Of a DNA stretch of 64,000 nt, positions 12,034 to 22,928 are shown piece after piece (within the stretch, counting starts at the first letter, position 1; each line of letters begins with the position of its first letter). Location of the stretch: positions 6,210,734 through 6,274,733 of the forward strand of contig CP136061.1 of the NCBI GenBank assembly GCA_032622095.1. The letters run 5' to 3'. The notes under the pieces are model-generated. The model had not been told where the DNA came from, searched no databases, and saw only the letters and a program-made list of their open reading frames with translations. The position numbers were made by a program, and so were the translations under genes. This DNA is from Siphonodentalium dalli (Eukaryota > Mollusca > Scaphopoda > Gadilida > Siphonodentaliidae).

Positions 12034-12281
12034 TTGGGCGCTCCCATCACAACCGTTTCAAAGTATATAATCAATCAGATTGCCCCCCGGAATCGTATTA
12101 GCCAAATATGGAAGGGCCAATCATGTTTCGATCAGAGGGAACTCTCAGACAGTGGCTCGGAAGTACATTAGCTAAATACAGAATAAAGGGGTTTCGTGGT
12201 AAACTGTCTCGGCCTATAGGAAAGGGCCGGAAATGACACGCAACCGTGATTCAGGGTATTCATAACGCAGGTATGAATCAT

Positions 12282-13007
12282 TTAACCAAAAGTTTTGGCA
12301 TAGGCACGCACTTCGCTTCTGCACAAGGGACAAGTCTCGGAACCGAGCGCGCACATGCCACACATTGCTACGTGTCCACATGGTAAAAGCACACAGTTTT
12401 TATTCTTCTCTAGACAAATGATACATTTGCATTCTTCAGAATCGTTTACTGCCGTATCAGGCCAGTCATCTTCATAGGAACCAGACAGTCTCTCATCGTT
12501 TATTTCAGTCATTTCTTCGAAATTAACGGTAAGGTCATCTACTGAAAATGTATTCATTTCTTGAACAGAGGCACTATCCACGGGCCGTTGCAATGAAACA
12601 TTTGCTGGTACATCGGGGATTTCCATTAAATATCTCGGTCTGTTCCACTGTTTATACCTATCTTCAGGCAGGAAACGTTGCAAATAATTGAGATAGCTAC
12701 AATTTGGAAAGAAACGGTAATGTTCAGTTCGAGGATCATCTCTCTTTTCCCATTGCCACAACCTACATCCGCAACTATAACATATGGTTTTATCAGCGGT
12801 CTTTGTGAAAAAGAAACCAGCTCCAGCTATTTTAGCAGCCTCCACGGGCGAGGTCCAGTTTACGAAAGAAGCTAATCTCGAGTGAAAATTTCGATACTCT
12901 GGGTATGACGGTTTCCAAGCCACAGTAAGACCATACAAGTTTTAAAGTTCTGGTATCGTGCTTACACTATTATCGCTCGAATCAGCGGCGTGCGGCGGGA
13001 TATCCAT
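12282..13007 (-). pseudogene. BIR-RING inhibitor-of-apoptosis protein, left-arm copy with nonsense codon
   Basis: Mirror copy of the right-arm IAP (same 726-base length). Codon 22 is TAA where the right arm has TTA. No in-frame ATG follows until well past the BIR domain, so the BIR cannot be made from the normal start here. Downstream, the BIR zinc ligands (C..C, H, C) and the C-terminal C3HC4 RING are intact in sequence. It faces away from the spacer, with the double-PC4 gene downstream. The single change suggests recent loss, a sequencing error, or readthrough. Confidence 0.8.
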
Positions 13008-13150
13008 CACCTGTTATATTTCTCCCCCACCCTGACAATCAGTATGAACCTGTAAATGTTAGTTCAAACCTTATAACAATGGTAATATATAGAAACACGT
13101 TCATTGGCTGCTGTATTAACATTATTATTATTGTTTATATAGATGTACTT

Positions 13151-14770
13151 ATTTTTCTTTTTACAGATGGAAAATTTCCAGGCTGAACAATTTCATCGCA
13201 ATGCATGGATTCGAAAGTAGTGACCTTATGAGGGGAATTAATGCGGGAAGACAACGAATGACTCATTAAATAGGTCACTATACAACAGACTGGTTGAGTT
13301 GGAACCATAATTCCCAATTTACAAAACCCTCTGTTTATTCGAGGAAATCCGCTAACTCACAGGTCCTTGGACATGAGTTTCACGTCATGATGCAAAATCA
13401 CGCAATCTGTGGCTCTAAATTTGCGCGTACCTAGTGAGCATTTGATCTCTAATAGCGATCAGTGAAGTATTTAGTTCTTATCATAATATTTATAACAGCC
13501 AATGAAACGGAATGGAAACATCTGTACACCAACTTTATGTATTCCAGGCATAGTTCATTCATATTATTACTCTAAAATCTCCATTACATGGCAAAACCAA
13601 AGGACCCATTTGATGTAGACTAGTATATAAATACTTACTTCATGTATTCTTTTCACCAATGATATGTATTGTAACACCTATAAATATAGTCTGTTATACA
13701 GAGGAAACATTACCTACAGTCTCATTCCACAAAAGGCCTACTATATGAACACATGTGTATATTAATTCCATATTTTCTTGTCAAAACGCTCTAGTATATA
13801 ACGATGTATTCGTTAAAGGCACGTGAGGCCTTAGTTGTCGAAAATATTCATATTTGTTCCAATCACCGTAAACAGAAAAACATTAAAACGCATACAGTTT
13901 CGTTCATATATACCATGACCATCGCGTAAACAGCATGTTATCATAAAGATTTACTATATTTTACCTAAACAAGAGCCTGATTGTGTTACAGAAGACAACA
14001 CAATGCTGCTGGCTAATCACACACTAATGGCATAAACGCTCTTTATTCGTTCCATATCAGGAATTCACCCACAAAGAACGCTCTTTATGTTTACCATCAT
14101 AATATAAACAAACACCAGAAAAGTAACTTTTTATGCTTATGTTTACATAACAATGGTCAAAAATATGACAATAGCATACTGTTTATGCGATATTTCTTAT
14201 TTGTATACGGACAAAGTATGTCTACATTTTGTTGTTCTTTCTGTTTGTGGCGGCTTTTGACGGGTGGAAATATTTTCACAGGATACCCACCGCCAAGGCC
14301 AACCGTACCTTTAATCGTTCCTTTATGTTTATTGTTGTTAATTTATAGCATTGTTAGTAGAAATTTAATCTAAACTCGATGGTATATTGAAAATAATTCG
14401 TCAATACTGCTTTATTGGTGGTAACTGAACTTTTACATCATGTATGCAACTAAAACAATCGAGACAACTCATAAATTTGTAATAGTTCTCATGTCTATGG
14501 CGGTTCACACAGTGTACATTTTCATTGTCGTTACCATTTGATGCGCACATTACTAATTTATGCATATGAACGCGTTTCCATGTTTCTTGAAGCAAATCCG
14601 TTACATATAAATACGTTATGACGTAAATTAAGTGTCATTTTCACTGTTAAATCACGTACAATATTAGCAAACGTGGTATTTCTCACAAAACTATATCGAA
14701 ACGGCCATTTATCAAACGAAATGACATGTCTGGGATCAAACGTGCTAATCAGGCCTGTGTTTTCACCAAC
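13151..14770. other. Unique spacer at the centre of the palindrome
   Basis: This segment is present once, between the two arms. It holds no recognisable domain. On the minus strand, 14842 to about 14558 is open, and another frame is open from about 14610 to 14401. The second ends in a Cys/His-rich stretch (HCVNRHRHENYY, then CLDCFSC). Together they could be one decayed gene with a frameshift. The left edge reads like a splice acceptor (TTTTTCTTTTTACAG), but no partner exon is evident. Confidence 0.5.
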
Positions 14771-14842
14771 AAGTACATCTATATAAACAATAATAATAAT
14801 GTTAATACAGCAGCCAATGAACGTGTTTCTATATATTACCAT
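14401..14842 (-). pseudogene. Candidate unknown gene, two overlapping frames
   Basis: The first frame (to 14558) includes HVISFDKWPFRYSFVRN and the second (14401 to about 14610) includes WKRVHMHKLVMCASNGND followed by a Cys/His-rich tail. The frames overlap by about 40-50 bases and read in the same direction, as expected of one gene with an indel. The 5' part extends into the right arm, where the first frame loses its constraint. No family is recognised and no splice pair resolves the shift. It may be chance in AT-rich DNA. Confidence 0.25.
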
Positions 14843-14913
14843 TGTTATAAGGCTTGAACTAACATTTACAGGTTCATACTGATTGTCAGGGTGGGGGAGA
14901 AATATAACAGGTG

Positions 14914-15639
14914 ATGGATATCCCGCCGCACGCCGCTGATTCGAGCGATAATAGTGTAAGCACGATACCAGAACTTTTAAACTTGTATGGTCTTACTGTG
15001 GCTTGGAAACCGTCATACCCAGAGTATCGAAATTTTCACTCGAGATTAGCTTCTTTCGTAAACTGGACCTCGCCCGTGGAGGCTGCTAAAATAGCTGGAG
15101 CTGGTTTCTTTTTCACAAAGACCGCTGATAAAACCATATGTTATAGTTGCGGATGTAGGTTGTGGCAATGGGAAAAGAGAGATGATCCTCGAACTGAACA
15201 TTACCGTTTCTTTCCAAATTGTAGCTATCTCAATTATTTGCAACGTTTCCTGCCTGAAGATAGGTATAAACAGTGGAACAGACCGAGATATTTAATGGAA
15301 ATCCCCGATGTACCAGCAAATGTTTCATTGCAACGGCCCGTGGATAGTGCCTCTGTTCAAGAAATGAATACATTTTCAGTAGATGACCTTACCGTTAATT
15401 TCGAAGAAATGACTGAAATAAACGATGAGAGACTGTCTGGTTCCTATGAAGATGACTGGCCTGATACGGCAGTAAACGATTCTGAAGAATGCAAATGTAT
15501 CATTTGTCTAGAGAAGAATAAAAACTGTGTGCTTTTACCATGTGGACACGTAGCAATGTGTGGCATGTGCGCGCTCGGTTCCGAGACTTGTCCCTTGTGC
15601 AGAAGCGAAGTGCGTGCCTATGCCAAAACTTTTGGTTAA
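14914..15639 (+). CDS. Inhibitor-of-apoptosis protein, one BIR plus RING (241 aa)
   Basis: Intronless. The ATG at 14914 is chosen over the in-frame GTG just before it. The BIR domain spans about residues 36-107, with zinc ligands C76, C79, H96 and C103. The C-terminal RING (about residues 193-241) carries C195, C198, C210, H212, C216, C219, C226 and C229. Known members bind caspases or pro-apoptotic factors through the BIR and act as E3 ubiquitin ligases through the RING; specificity here is unknown. The short one-BIR/RING form resembles both mollusc BIRC7-like proteins and IAPs of large invertebrate DNA viruses, so viral or host origin is unresolved. The double-PC4 gene starts 326 bases downstream on the same strand. 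This is the open copy; the left-arm copy has a stop at codon 22. Confidence 0.9.
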   Translation: MDIPPHAADSSDNSVSTIPELLNLYGLTVAWKPSYPEYRNFHSRLASFVNWTSPVEAAKIAGAGFFFTKTADKTICYSCGCRLWQWEKRDDPRTEHYRFFPNCSYLNYLQRFLPEDRYKQWNRPRYLMEIPDVPANVSLQRPVDSASVQEMNTFSVDDLTVNFEEMTEINDERLSGSYEDDWPDTAVNDSEECKCIICLEKNKNCVLLPCGHVAMCGMCALGSETCPLCRSEVRAYAKTFG

Positions 15640-15887
15640 ATGATTCATACCTGCGTTATGAATACCCTGAATCACGGTTGCGTGTCATTTCCGGCCCTTT
15701 CCAATAGGCCGAGACAGTTTACCACGAAACCCCTTTATTCTGTATTTAGCTAATGTACTTCCGAGCCACTGTCTGAGAGTTCCCTCTGATCGAAACATGA
15801 TTGGCCCTTCCATATTTGGCTAATACGATTCCGGGGGGCAATCTGATTGATTATATACTTTGAAACGGTTGTGATGGGAGCGCCCAA

Positions 15888-15908
15888 TGACGTCATATAG
15901 GGTATAAA
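15888..15908 (+). promoter_or_regulatory. Compact promoter of right-arm PC4-like gene
   Basis: CCAAT overlaps a perfect CRE (TGACGTCA, 15888-15895), followed by TATAAA at 15903-15908 and the ATG at 15966. This spacing fits a start site near 15935 with a roughly 30-base leader. It suggests an autonomous transcription unit separate from the IAP. Confidence 0.6.
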
Positions 15909-15965
15909 CGTAATACATCTACGCGCCTCCGACATTTTCAGTTCAACGTTCATCGAAACGACACC

Positions 15966-16487
15966 ATGAATTCTAAAATTTTCACCAAACACTTAGGACG
16001 GGATAGATACCTTACCGTCGGTGAATATAAAAGGATCAAAAATATAGACATCAGAATATGGAACGATGGGAAGTTCCCTACTAAATTCGGCGCCTGTCTG
16101 CGATTACAACAGTGGCTGGAATTAGCTGATAACGCACAGAAAGTGTATGAACATTTACAAAGCAGATCTTCTTTGGAAAGGATACATATCGGACATAATG
16201 AACACGTGACTTATGATCATGAACACCGTGTTGTACATATCCGAAAATTCTTTTACCCGAAAGACAGTGAGAGACTTTGCCCTACGAAGACAGGTGTAAC
16301 TCTCAACCACTCAGAATTTGAACAGTTGATGTCCACCATTAATGACGTCACTGTGGCTGTACCGGAACTACAAACTTTAGTACCCTGCTACATGCAAGAG
16401 GATCATAAAAAAAATCAGCTTGGCTTTTTAATGTGTAGTTTCTGTTCACCGGAATTATGCAAAATATATACACCTGATTCGTTTTAA
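15966..16487 (+). CDS. Double PC4-like domain protein, right-arm copy (173 aa)
   Basis: It has the same two PC4-like segments as the left-arm copy. Each has a G+N/H+..T....+..+ strand pair, an (I/H)IR motif, and a K.G..L...(Q/E) helix start typical of PC4/p15. The family binds single-stranded or melted DNA and modulates RNA polymerase II transcription; two copies in one chain could form an intramolecular dimer (inference). It differs from the left copy after residue 149: eight A residues instead of seven give a Cys-containing tail ending TPDSF. AATAAA signals follow at 16509 and 16534. Which C-terminus is ancestral is unknown. Confidence 0.7.
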   Translation: MNSKIFTKHLGRDRYLTVGEYKRIKNIDIRIWNDGKFPTKFGACLRLQQWLELADNAQKVYEHLQSRSSLERIHIGHNEHVTYDHEHRVVHIRKFFYPKDSERLCPTKTGVTLNHSEFEQLMSTINDVTVAVPELQTLVPCYMQEDHKKNQLGFLMCSFCSPELCKIYTPDSF

Positions 16488-16508
16488 ACTGTAATTATTA
16501 TGTAATGG

Positions 16509-16539
16509 AATAAATGGATTGTGTTTCATAAATAATAAA
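16509..16539 (+). promoter_or_regulatory. Polyadenylation signals after right-arm PC4-like gene
   Basis: Two AATAAA hexamers (16509-16514 and 16534-16539) lie 20-50 bases after the stop. The left arm has the mirror hexamers around 11,380-11,415. This supports short, self-contained transcription units. Confidence 0.5.
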
Positions 16540-17446
16540 ATGTGTGAATTTTTAAAAGATGCGTTCAGTTTTACTGCTATGGAAAAGCCGACCCACGTGT
16601 AGAAAACCATGTCGAAATTATTCTCTGGCATGACCTTCGATTATCTTGTGATTTTGTAATAACACTACAGAATGAGAATGACTTGAGAAATACCACGACC
16701 AAACTCTGCACCTCCTTCTGTAGTTGTATGACTTAAAACAAAATAGCGGCCATGTTTTTCGTATGATTCGAACTAAAATCTCGTGATAACATCTGAGTGA
16801 CGTCGGACACGTACTCGCCAAATTGCATAATGATTGGTGGAAACATGCGCCCACTATGACACTTTAAAATTCGAAATGCATTTATGACTTAAATAAAAGA
16901 TGACAACTGGAGGCCAAGTTACCCAACCGAGAACCCGTGGTTCGGCGTGAATTAAGCCTGACATTTTATTTTAAATATCTAAAATTCGAAATAGTCTGGC
17001 AGCCATGTTATTGAAAAATATTCGAACCAAAATATGGTGCTGACCTCTAAGTTACGTCTGGCACGCACGTGACAAATTTCATTATGATAAGATAGAAAAT
17101 GAGAACACAATGGTACTTTTTTTTACTTGAAGGTAAGTGACCACTCTGTTATAATGCTGCTGTCGTTTAACATAGATTTGCGTCAATTTTATATGAATTA
17201 AAGCATATAGCTAAAATCTATATTAAAATGAGGGGGTATTGAGACAATTTAAAAATAAAGAGCGTTTGTATTGATGGATACGCCGAATTAGATTTAAATG
17301 CATAAGTGATGTGTACATTTAATGTATGTGACCCAAAATGCGTTCAGTTGTATGTTCAAATATCTATGTGTAAGGCGTTGATTGATTCCTGATAGTTCGA
17401 TTATATACACCATATTGTAAAGTGTTAGTTAGAGAAAAAAGCTTAA

Positions 17447-18041
17447 AGGGGTACTGTACGCCATTTTCATTAAATTTCCGGTGATAGCAACGACCTAATA
17501 TCGATAATATATAGAAACATAAATAATTTGAGTCGAAGATGTATTCTGTAAACGCTCAGGTTAATAGGCTATCTTAAAATTTAATAATTTAAAAGTTAAT
17601 AATTTGATATAAATTGAATTTATGACTGGAGCCATAAAATGGCGTCAATTAAATTACGAATTCCCGTGTACCTGACGTAATCAAATAAAGTAATTGAGGG
17701 ATACTGGATTTGTAAATCGATCGCACACACGATCGTTTGATCATTATGAGGATACGAGGGGGAAAACTCAAGCCACTCACTGACTAGTGCTGATAAACTA
17801 AACTTAAATGAGTATATGTGACTAGTATGCATATAATATAACTTTTATTTGATTCATTTGGTTGAAAACTGTACAAAAATTACTCGACAACGACAATTTG
17901 TATTTTTGCATTCTGGTAAATTTGCCATCCGTAACACTACTTCGTACTCAACAGACTTTCAAATAATGGAAAAATTGTTACCTTATTCTCCGACTCGGAG
18001 ACTATAGAAACCAACAACAACATGTTGGGTACAGTATCCCT
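17447..18041. mobile_element. 595-bp TTAA-flanked foldback element (right arm)
   Basis: Mirror copy of 9881-10475 with TTAA at 17443-17446 and 18042-18045. The equal length shows that the arms have not diverged structurally here. Confidence 0.75.
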
Positions 18042-18417
18042 TTAACGAATGTTAGAGATGATTTAATCAATTTGCCATTTAAATAACAGTGTATCATTAG
18101 TCGGGATACATAGCTTAAAGGAGCCCACATACAGGTATTTTAAACGGACCATATACGATGCCATTATGACATTATGAAGGAATTTTCAATACTAGTCAAA
18201 TAGAATGTTTCCACATGTAGCATGTTCCAGAAAAATTGCGTGGTTGAAGATTACATGTGTCCAATGAGCGGGGAGTGAGTCGTTATATAGGGTTCACACA
18301 GATATTGCATTGAAATTCCAATGACTCAGGTGTTGCACCTGAAGTAAGTATTGGTTATATACTAGAAGCACCAAACATCGGTACGAACGGCTCCAATGTT
18401 ATAAAACACACATAACC

Positions 18418-18524
18418 CAGTGAGAGCTTTCCGAGTAATGGCAGCAAGCCATATTTCCGACTAAATCATGAAAATACCAATAATTCTGTTGTGGATATGG
18501 GGTCGATTAATTAGGGCATTACTG
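18418..18524 (-). repeat. Fragment of CAGTAATGCCC foldback family, right arm
   Basis: Mirror copy of the fragment at 9398-9510, ending GGGCATTACTGTA. The other terminus is absent in both arms. Confidence 0.6.
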
Positions 18525-19401
18525 TATGTGTATGAAATATATAGACATAAAACAACACACATCTACATCTGGCTCTCTCTCTGCCCCCTCTCTCTTTCTT
18601 CCGCTACTCTTTGATATTCTCAACACATGTGTTTTATGTTTGCTAGAGTATGTGACGGGCCTCGTTTGGTTACATACGACCATGGAAGTAATATTACCTG
18701 TATACAGATCATTTACTTTACTAAAGGGGAATATTCAAGAAGGTAGATAACTCGAGGGTTTAATATATTGCGAGAAAGACGAGACCTTAGCTTTGTTGCC
18801 TCTGTCAGCACACTTAATGACATGTGTTTGTGATGAAGGTTATAGCGCATCAGGCGAGAGATTTTAATCTTTTTAACAATGTGGATTCAAACAGCAGAGC
18901 AATTAATGGCTGGAGAATGTTAAGCTTCGAAAATTGCAGAATGATTCCATTAATCTATTCTGTGAATGATTGTGCAATACTTTACCATGAAATTAAACCA
19001 GACGCTCTTCAAATGTCTTCAAATGAGAACATGTTATGGGACCATGGACTGGGGCGATTCAAACTGAAGCTTATATTATGATGGCATTGCGAACATTCCA
19101 AATGCATTGGCAGATCATGTGATACAAGTGTTTTCGATAGACAGACAGTGCGTTGTGGATTCTAATGAGTTTACTGCCCAACTGTCAGGTCACGTGACGA
19201 CTTTGAGAATATTATATTATAGGAGATACCCTCTGTTATTGTTTTTTCACATTCTAGAAAATTCTTGTTTCCTAGAGGTAACCTGCATATGTATTATTAG
19301 ATATTTTGAAATATATATGGTCGAGGCGCTAAATGAATTCTGAGAATTTGTTTACAGGGATATACACCAGAGAGAGAGATAGACATAGAGAGGACGAGAG
19401 C

Positions 19402-19437
<36 letters not shown>

Positions 19438-20691
19438 TAAAGGGGGTGAGACGCTGGGGGAGGGGGTAGTTGTGAGAAGTATTCCATAATTGAGTTGAGT
19501 TGATACGTAATATGTAAAGATTTGTAAGGCAGAACGATTAAAGAAAGCATATAGAGCACCAGAAGAGATAGATTTTAATAAATATTATTAACAGATGTGG
19601 AATTCAAGAGAATAGTGTACCAGTCTGGACCGATTAGTGTGTCTCTGTTTGTGAAAATGTATAATGATCGGTGTCCCTACATACTTCACAAATGCTTGAA
19701 GTTGGATAGCTAGGAAAATCTATGAAGTGATGGTCTCATACACTCATCCCCACCACTCTATTCACAAACCCCTTGCACAGAAGCCGTTAGGCACATGCAT
19801 TTTTCAATAACAGACATGTTGATCTGTATCGTGGCAGTTAATGACTTAAACGTGTGTTTAATTACGAAGCTTCGAGAATCTGTCTGCCTGTTGTGTTGTG
19901 TACGGAAACATATCGCTGTGATTTAGTTTATTGGATATTGACACGTGTTTTATCCCCCGGTGCATTTTGATTTATTCCTGAGAATTCGATTACAGGTATC
20001 AAATTAAAGGAAACACATACGACACAGGTATGAAACGTAAAGGGATCATGTACTATGCCTTTGCAATTATGAAGGGATTTTTAATAGGGTCCAGAAAATT
20101 GGATATATCGGAGAAGGTTCCAGAACTGCGGGGCCAATGATCGTGGAGTCAGCCGGTAGGGTTCATCCGGAAGTATTGCATCAGATTCCAATGACTCAGG
20201 CGCTGCACCGGAAGTAAGGGATTGCGTTATATTGTAATGACTCATTACACCTTCGTTCTCAAATATACTTCGTACCTGATGAACAGTATACACGACGTAC
20301 TTCGATGACGGAAGTATACGATTGCCCATTGTACAGTTCTCAAGGGCCCGAAAGCGTATACAACCATTCTCAAATAGCCACACCCACGAAGTACACATCC
20401 ATATACTGAAGGACCCCCCACAACCGTTACGTATACAAATACCCACACCCACTCGTGCATACTCAAACACCCACGCGTCGCTACGTCATACGGTGCGGGG
20501 GCGGTGTTACCTTGATCTGCTTTGTTTACATACTAAAACAACGTCGTTACGTCATACTATGCGGGGGCGGGGTACTTTCCTTTGATATCCTTTGATGTCG
20601 GAAGACAATAGGGCAGTAGAATATGTACCCATACTTCCAATGTACTTCTATAATGTACCTTTACCCCTACAAGAGGCCTGTATGCAGCAGA

Positions 20692-21056
20692 ACGGACTCA
20701 GTTTGTGGGAACGGACTCAGTTCATGGGAACGAACCCAGTTCGTGCCCACGAATTGTAATATTTTGTTTCTCCGCATGTCACCCACGGGGCTTCATATAA
20801 TTCATCATTTCGATACCGGTGTTAAATTAAAATTCATGCGCACGAACTGAGTCCGTTCCCACGAACTGAGTCCGTTGCCACGAAATACAATTCGTGCGCA
20901 CGAACCGAGTCCGTTCCCACGAACTGAGTCCGTGGCCACGAATTGCAATTCGTGCGCACGAACTGAGGCCGTTCCCACGAACTGAGTCCGTTCCCACGAA
21001 CCGAGTCCGTTACCACGAATTGCAATTAGTGCGCACGAATTGTAAAAAAAAAATTC
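20692..21056. repeat. Roughly 20-bp tandem repeat near the right end of the palindrome
   Basis: Variants of ACGAACTGAGTCCGTTCCC and short palindromes such as ACGAATTGCAATTCGT alternate for about 350 bases. The left end has only a single short version (about 7180-7230). The conserved end motif (CGGGGCTCCATA) appears twice on this side, at about 20,780 and at 21,072-21,083, so the repeat block seems to have been amplified together with a terminus. Confidence 0.85.
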
Positions 21057-21083
21057 TCCGCATGTCACCTGCGGGGCTCCATA

Positions 21084-21852
21084 CGCTTCCACCGTTCTGC
21101 CTACCAGCTCTGGTTTATTCATGTTTGACACGTGACTCGTGACGTCACCAAAATATCGCCTATTCTTAAATTGATACCTATCTGTTCTTAATTAATTGAT
21201 TGTGCATAATTTTCTTTAGTTGAATTGACAGTCTATAGAAAACAATTGCCGAATAAGAGTTCGTGTTGTTTACATTATATGTTATCGTTCTATTAAGGTT
21301 GTTGGTTTGTGTGACCAGAATACAATATTTTTATTCAAGTTTGTTCCGCGCGAAATTGGACGATTTCCAACGAACTTTGTGTGCTCCAATGGCAATGTTT
21401 ATATCTTATTCTTATCTGATTGACTCAATGTAATTCATCTGTGAATTGAAAGTAAAGATGGTTTTCAACAAATCCGACATTTCATAACAGTATTAACACA
21501 GTTTGGTAAGAACAATTATGTATAGTCTATATTAAATAATAGGCCTACCGATACCACGGTCCACCAGCTGGGTGGGTAACATAATATTTTTTCTCTTCTG
21601 CAAATTGCAGATGTGGCACGGTAATAGTGGTGAGCTTGCAGTTGAGGGTTTTAAGAACACCAATATGGCGTCCAATATGGATTCCGTGCTATCAGAATAT
21701 AACCCATGTCAATGTTATATACTACCGGTATTATCGGGTATATCATGTAAGCTCAGATAACACCCCGCGGAATGCATATAAATATGTAATATGAATCATA
21801 CGTGACACGTAGTGGAGCAACCACACATGCTGTCTCCCGAATTTGCTTTTCA
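21084..21852. other. Non-coding segment outside the palindrome, nothing recognised
   Basis: I find no domain-bearing frame. It contains ordinary AT-rich sequence up to the first 37-bp satellite unit. Confidence 0.4.
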
Positions 21853-22928
21853 TCACCAACGCAGGTCCCATCATAAAATAATTAATGCTGCACCAGCACA
21901 GCTGCCGTCATGAAATGGTTAATGCTGCACCAATGCAGCTCCCACCATGGAAGGGTTAATGCTGGACCAGCACAGCTACCCGTCATGAAATGGTTAATGC
22001 TGCACCAGCACATATCCCATCATAAAATAGTTAATGCTGCACCGACGCAGCTCCCTTCATGAAATAATTAATGCTGCACCAGCGCATCTCCCGTCATGAA
22101 ATAGTTAATGCTGCACCAACGCATCTCCCATCATCAAATATTTAATGCTGCACCAACGCAGCTCCCTTCATGAAATAACTAATCCTGCACCAACTCAACT
22201 ACCGTCATGGAAGGGTTAATGCTGCCCAACGCAGCTCCAGTCATGAAAGAATTAATGCTGCACCAACGCAGCTCCCGTCATCAAATAATTAATGCTACAC
22301 CAGCGCAGCTCCCATCATGAGAGAGTTAATGCTGCACCAACGCGTAGCTCCCATCATCAACGCAGCTCCCGTCGTGAAATAATTAATGCTGCACCAGCGC
22401 AGCTCCCGTCATGAAAGGGTTAATGATGCACCAACGCAGCTCCCATCATCAAATAATTAATGCTGCACCAACGCAGCTCCCGTCATGAAAGAGTTAATGC
22501 TGCACCAACGCAGCTCCCTTCATGAAATAACTAATGCTGCAACAACGCAACTGCCGCCATGGTCCCACCATGGAAGGGTTAATGCTGGACCAACACAGCT
22601 ACTATTCATGAAAGGGTTAATGCTACACCAGCGCAGCTCCCGTCATGAATTAGTTAATGCTGCACCAACGCAGCTCCCGTCATTAAATAATTAATGCTGC
22701 ACCAGCACAGATCCCGTCATGAAATAATTAATGCTGCATCAGCGCAGCTCCCGTCATGAAAGGGTTAATACTGCACCAACACAGCTTCCGTCATAAAAAG
22801 GTTAACGCTGCACCAGCACAGCTCCCATCATGAAAGAATTAATGCTGCCCAACGCAGCTCCAGTCATGAAAGAATTAATGCTGCCCTAACGCAGCTCCCA
22901 TCATCAAATAACTAATGCTGCACCAACG
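21853..22928 (+). repeat. 37-bp satellite, about 28 copies
   Basis: The unit is approximately TTAATGCTGCACCA(A/G)CGCAGCTCCCGTCATGAAA(T/G)(A/G), with abundant single-base variation and a few indels. The unit matches the terminal sequence of the TTAA-flanked foldback elements near 46.8, 47.5 and 47.9 kb (AATGCTGCACCAGC..CAGCTCC..TCATGAAAGGG). The array ends abruptly inside a 390-bp unit at 22,929. Confidence 0.95.

Larger units (their letters stand above)
7147..21083. mobile_element. 13.9-kb palindromic element carrying paired IAP and double-PC4 genes
   Basis: The sequence 7147-13150 is repeated as its reverse complement at 14771-21083 with very few differences (single substitutions, a microsatellite length change, a homopolymer change, and an expanded terminal tandem repeat on the right). 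The unique spacer is 13151-14770. Both outer ends carry the same motif, TATGGAGCCCCGCAGGTGAC, in inverted orientation, followed inward by ACAATTCGTGCGCAC. Each arm holds an intronless IAP gene, an intronless double-PC4 gene, a TTAA-flanked foldback element, and a microsatellite. I infer a large foldback transposon or virus-derived element; the family is not recognised. An assembly fold-back is the main alternative. The many small arm-to-arm differences and the unique spacer argue against a trivial one. Confidence 0.7.

Noticed and set aside
21853-22928. CRISPR-like array
   Set aside because: Units are contiguous 37-bp repeats without unique spacers, in an animal genome; a satellite.
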